A program made the translations under genes and the position numbers. This document shows positions 63,261 to 64,000 of a stretch of DNA of 64,000 nucleotides, piece after piece. The DNA comes from Trichobilharzia szidati (taxonomy: Eukaryota; Platyhelminthes; Trematoda; Strigeidida; Schistosomatidae): contig OX235279.1 of the NCBI GenBank assembly GCA_944472155.2, positions 122,318,110 to 122,382,109 on the forward strand, written 5' to 3'. Numbering within the stretch: position 1 is the stretch's first letter; each line of letters begins with the position of its first letter. A model generated the notes under the pieces. That model searched no databases. It was not told the origin of the DNA and saw only the letters and a program-made list of their open reading frames with translations.

Positions 63261-64000
63261 TCAAGTAGTCCATGGTAGGTGAAGGTTGAAGTCTGTGGTT
63301 TTTCGTACACCTAGTTTAGGATGTATGTGATTAATCCAAAGTGCTTCCATCACCTTTGAATTAGAGTTATGTGATGAAATAATTGTGAAGCAGTTATTGA
63401 TATCGATTTTGTGACCTGACATTATTACGTGCTTTGCAGTGGATGATGATGGTTTTCTATTCATATCTATTGCATTGGGAATTTCTCTGTGTCTTAATAA
63501 CCATTTTGGAACATGTTGTTTTCGTCGACACTGGAACATTCTATTGATTCTACGTATATATGTGTCACCGTGACTGCAGGTGAACTTGCAGATACAGTTT
63601 GAAGTAGAGTCCACGGAATTTTTTGCTTAAGTCGTAGGTACAGGGATCGAAAATTTTCGAGATGTGAGGGAAAGAGACGCGGCGTAGAATGTGCGCTTGA
63701 TGGCTGACCGAAGTCTTTGAGCTGTCAACTGCATAATTTGATTGCGCTTGAATGATAGGTTAATAAAGATAGCTTTCTTTGGTACAGAAGCTGTCTTTTC
63801 AAGATGTGGTCTATGCTTACTGTGACAATTGATAAAGTTTTCCGGATAACCATTAGTTAATAAAACTAAATGTACGTGTCAAAGCTCATCCATCAATGTA
63901 TTACTCATACGTATTTTGCGGGCACTTTAAAACAAACATTTCATTAAGGAACGTTTATACTGGATAGGAACAAAACTTTAGAAATGAAGAAATTGTCCAC
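63261..64000 (-). mobile_element. Penelope-like element, 3' part with GIY-YIG endonuclease, cut by window end
   Basis: On the - strand: NGYPENFIN (about 63850), LRSAIKRTFYAASL, then CICKFTCSHGDTYIRRINR and KQHVPKWLLRHREI, STAKHVIMSGHKID and ALWINHIHPKLG. This is the Penelope linker and GIY-YIG domain; the GIY-YIG arginine region reads YIRRINR where YIGRT is usual. From 63614 downward the frame is open. The RT would lie beyond 64000. Confidence 0.7.

Overview
The window looks like nuclear DNA of a digenean flatworm, most likely a schistosome. It is AT-rich and gene-poor, and its genes have large introns full of transposons. The repeat set is the one expected there: a Gypsy/Ty3 element with a CHCC-type Gag (CsRn1/Boudicca group), RTE and CR1 non-LTR elements, Penelope-like elements with a GIY-YIG endonuclease, and short pol III elements that carry a hammerhead-like motif (Smα type). 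The species call is an inference from this content; no host gene was compared with a database.

Two host genes can be reconstructed with consistent splice phases. On the + strand, seven exons from 10871 to 28153 encode a 603-residue PCMTD-type protein (protein-L-isoaspartate methyltransferase domain-containing). On the - strand, exons from 43920 down to 30166 encode a DDX52/Rok1-type DEAD-box RNA helicase. The two genes converge, with about 2 kb between their stop codons. A possible small two-exon gene (44389 to 44027, -) lies only 106 bp upstream of the helicase start in the same direction.

Layout: 1-1650 old RTE-like remnants; 2041-5343 a defective Gypsy element with nearly identical LTRs; 6490-8860 inverted RTE-like remnants and unassigned ORFs; 10871-28153 the PCMTD-like gene, whose introns hold a foldback element, RTE 3' pieces, tRNA-like SINEs, two RTE copies lying tail to tail (16.5-21.6 kb) and a 385-bp-arm palindrome of a tRNA-Thr/hammerhead element (23.1-23.9 kb); 30166-43920 the helicase gene, whose introns hold a degenerate RTE, a tRNA-like composite and a nearly full-length RTE (37.5-41.8 kb); 44.8-51.5 kb CR1 ORF1, LTR-like, Penelope and CR1 RT remnants; 51.7-52.2 kb a second tRNA/hammerhead element with a hairpin at its head; 53-62 kb mostly unassigned, with a few candidate exons, among them a signal-peptide-type first exon at 61097; 63.0-64.0 kb a third tRNA/hammerhead fragment and a Penelope endonuclease running off the edge.

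No transposon here looks autonomous: all have stops, frameshifts or deletions. The most unusual structures are the head-to-head tRNA-Thr/hammerhead elements, the acidic insertion within the methyltransferase fold, and the possible micro-exon-type gene start near 61 kb.
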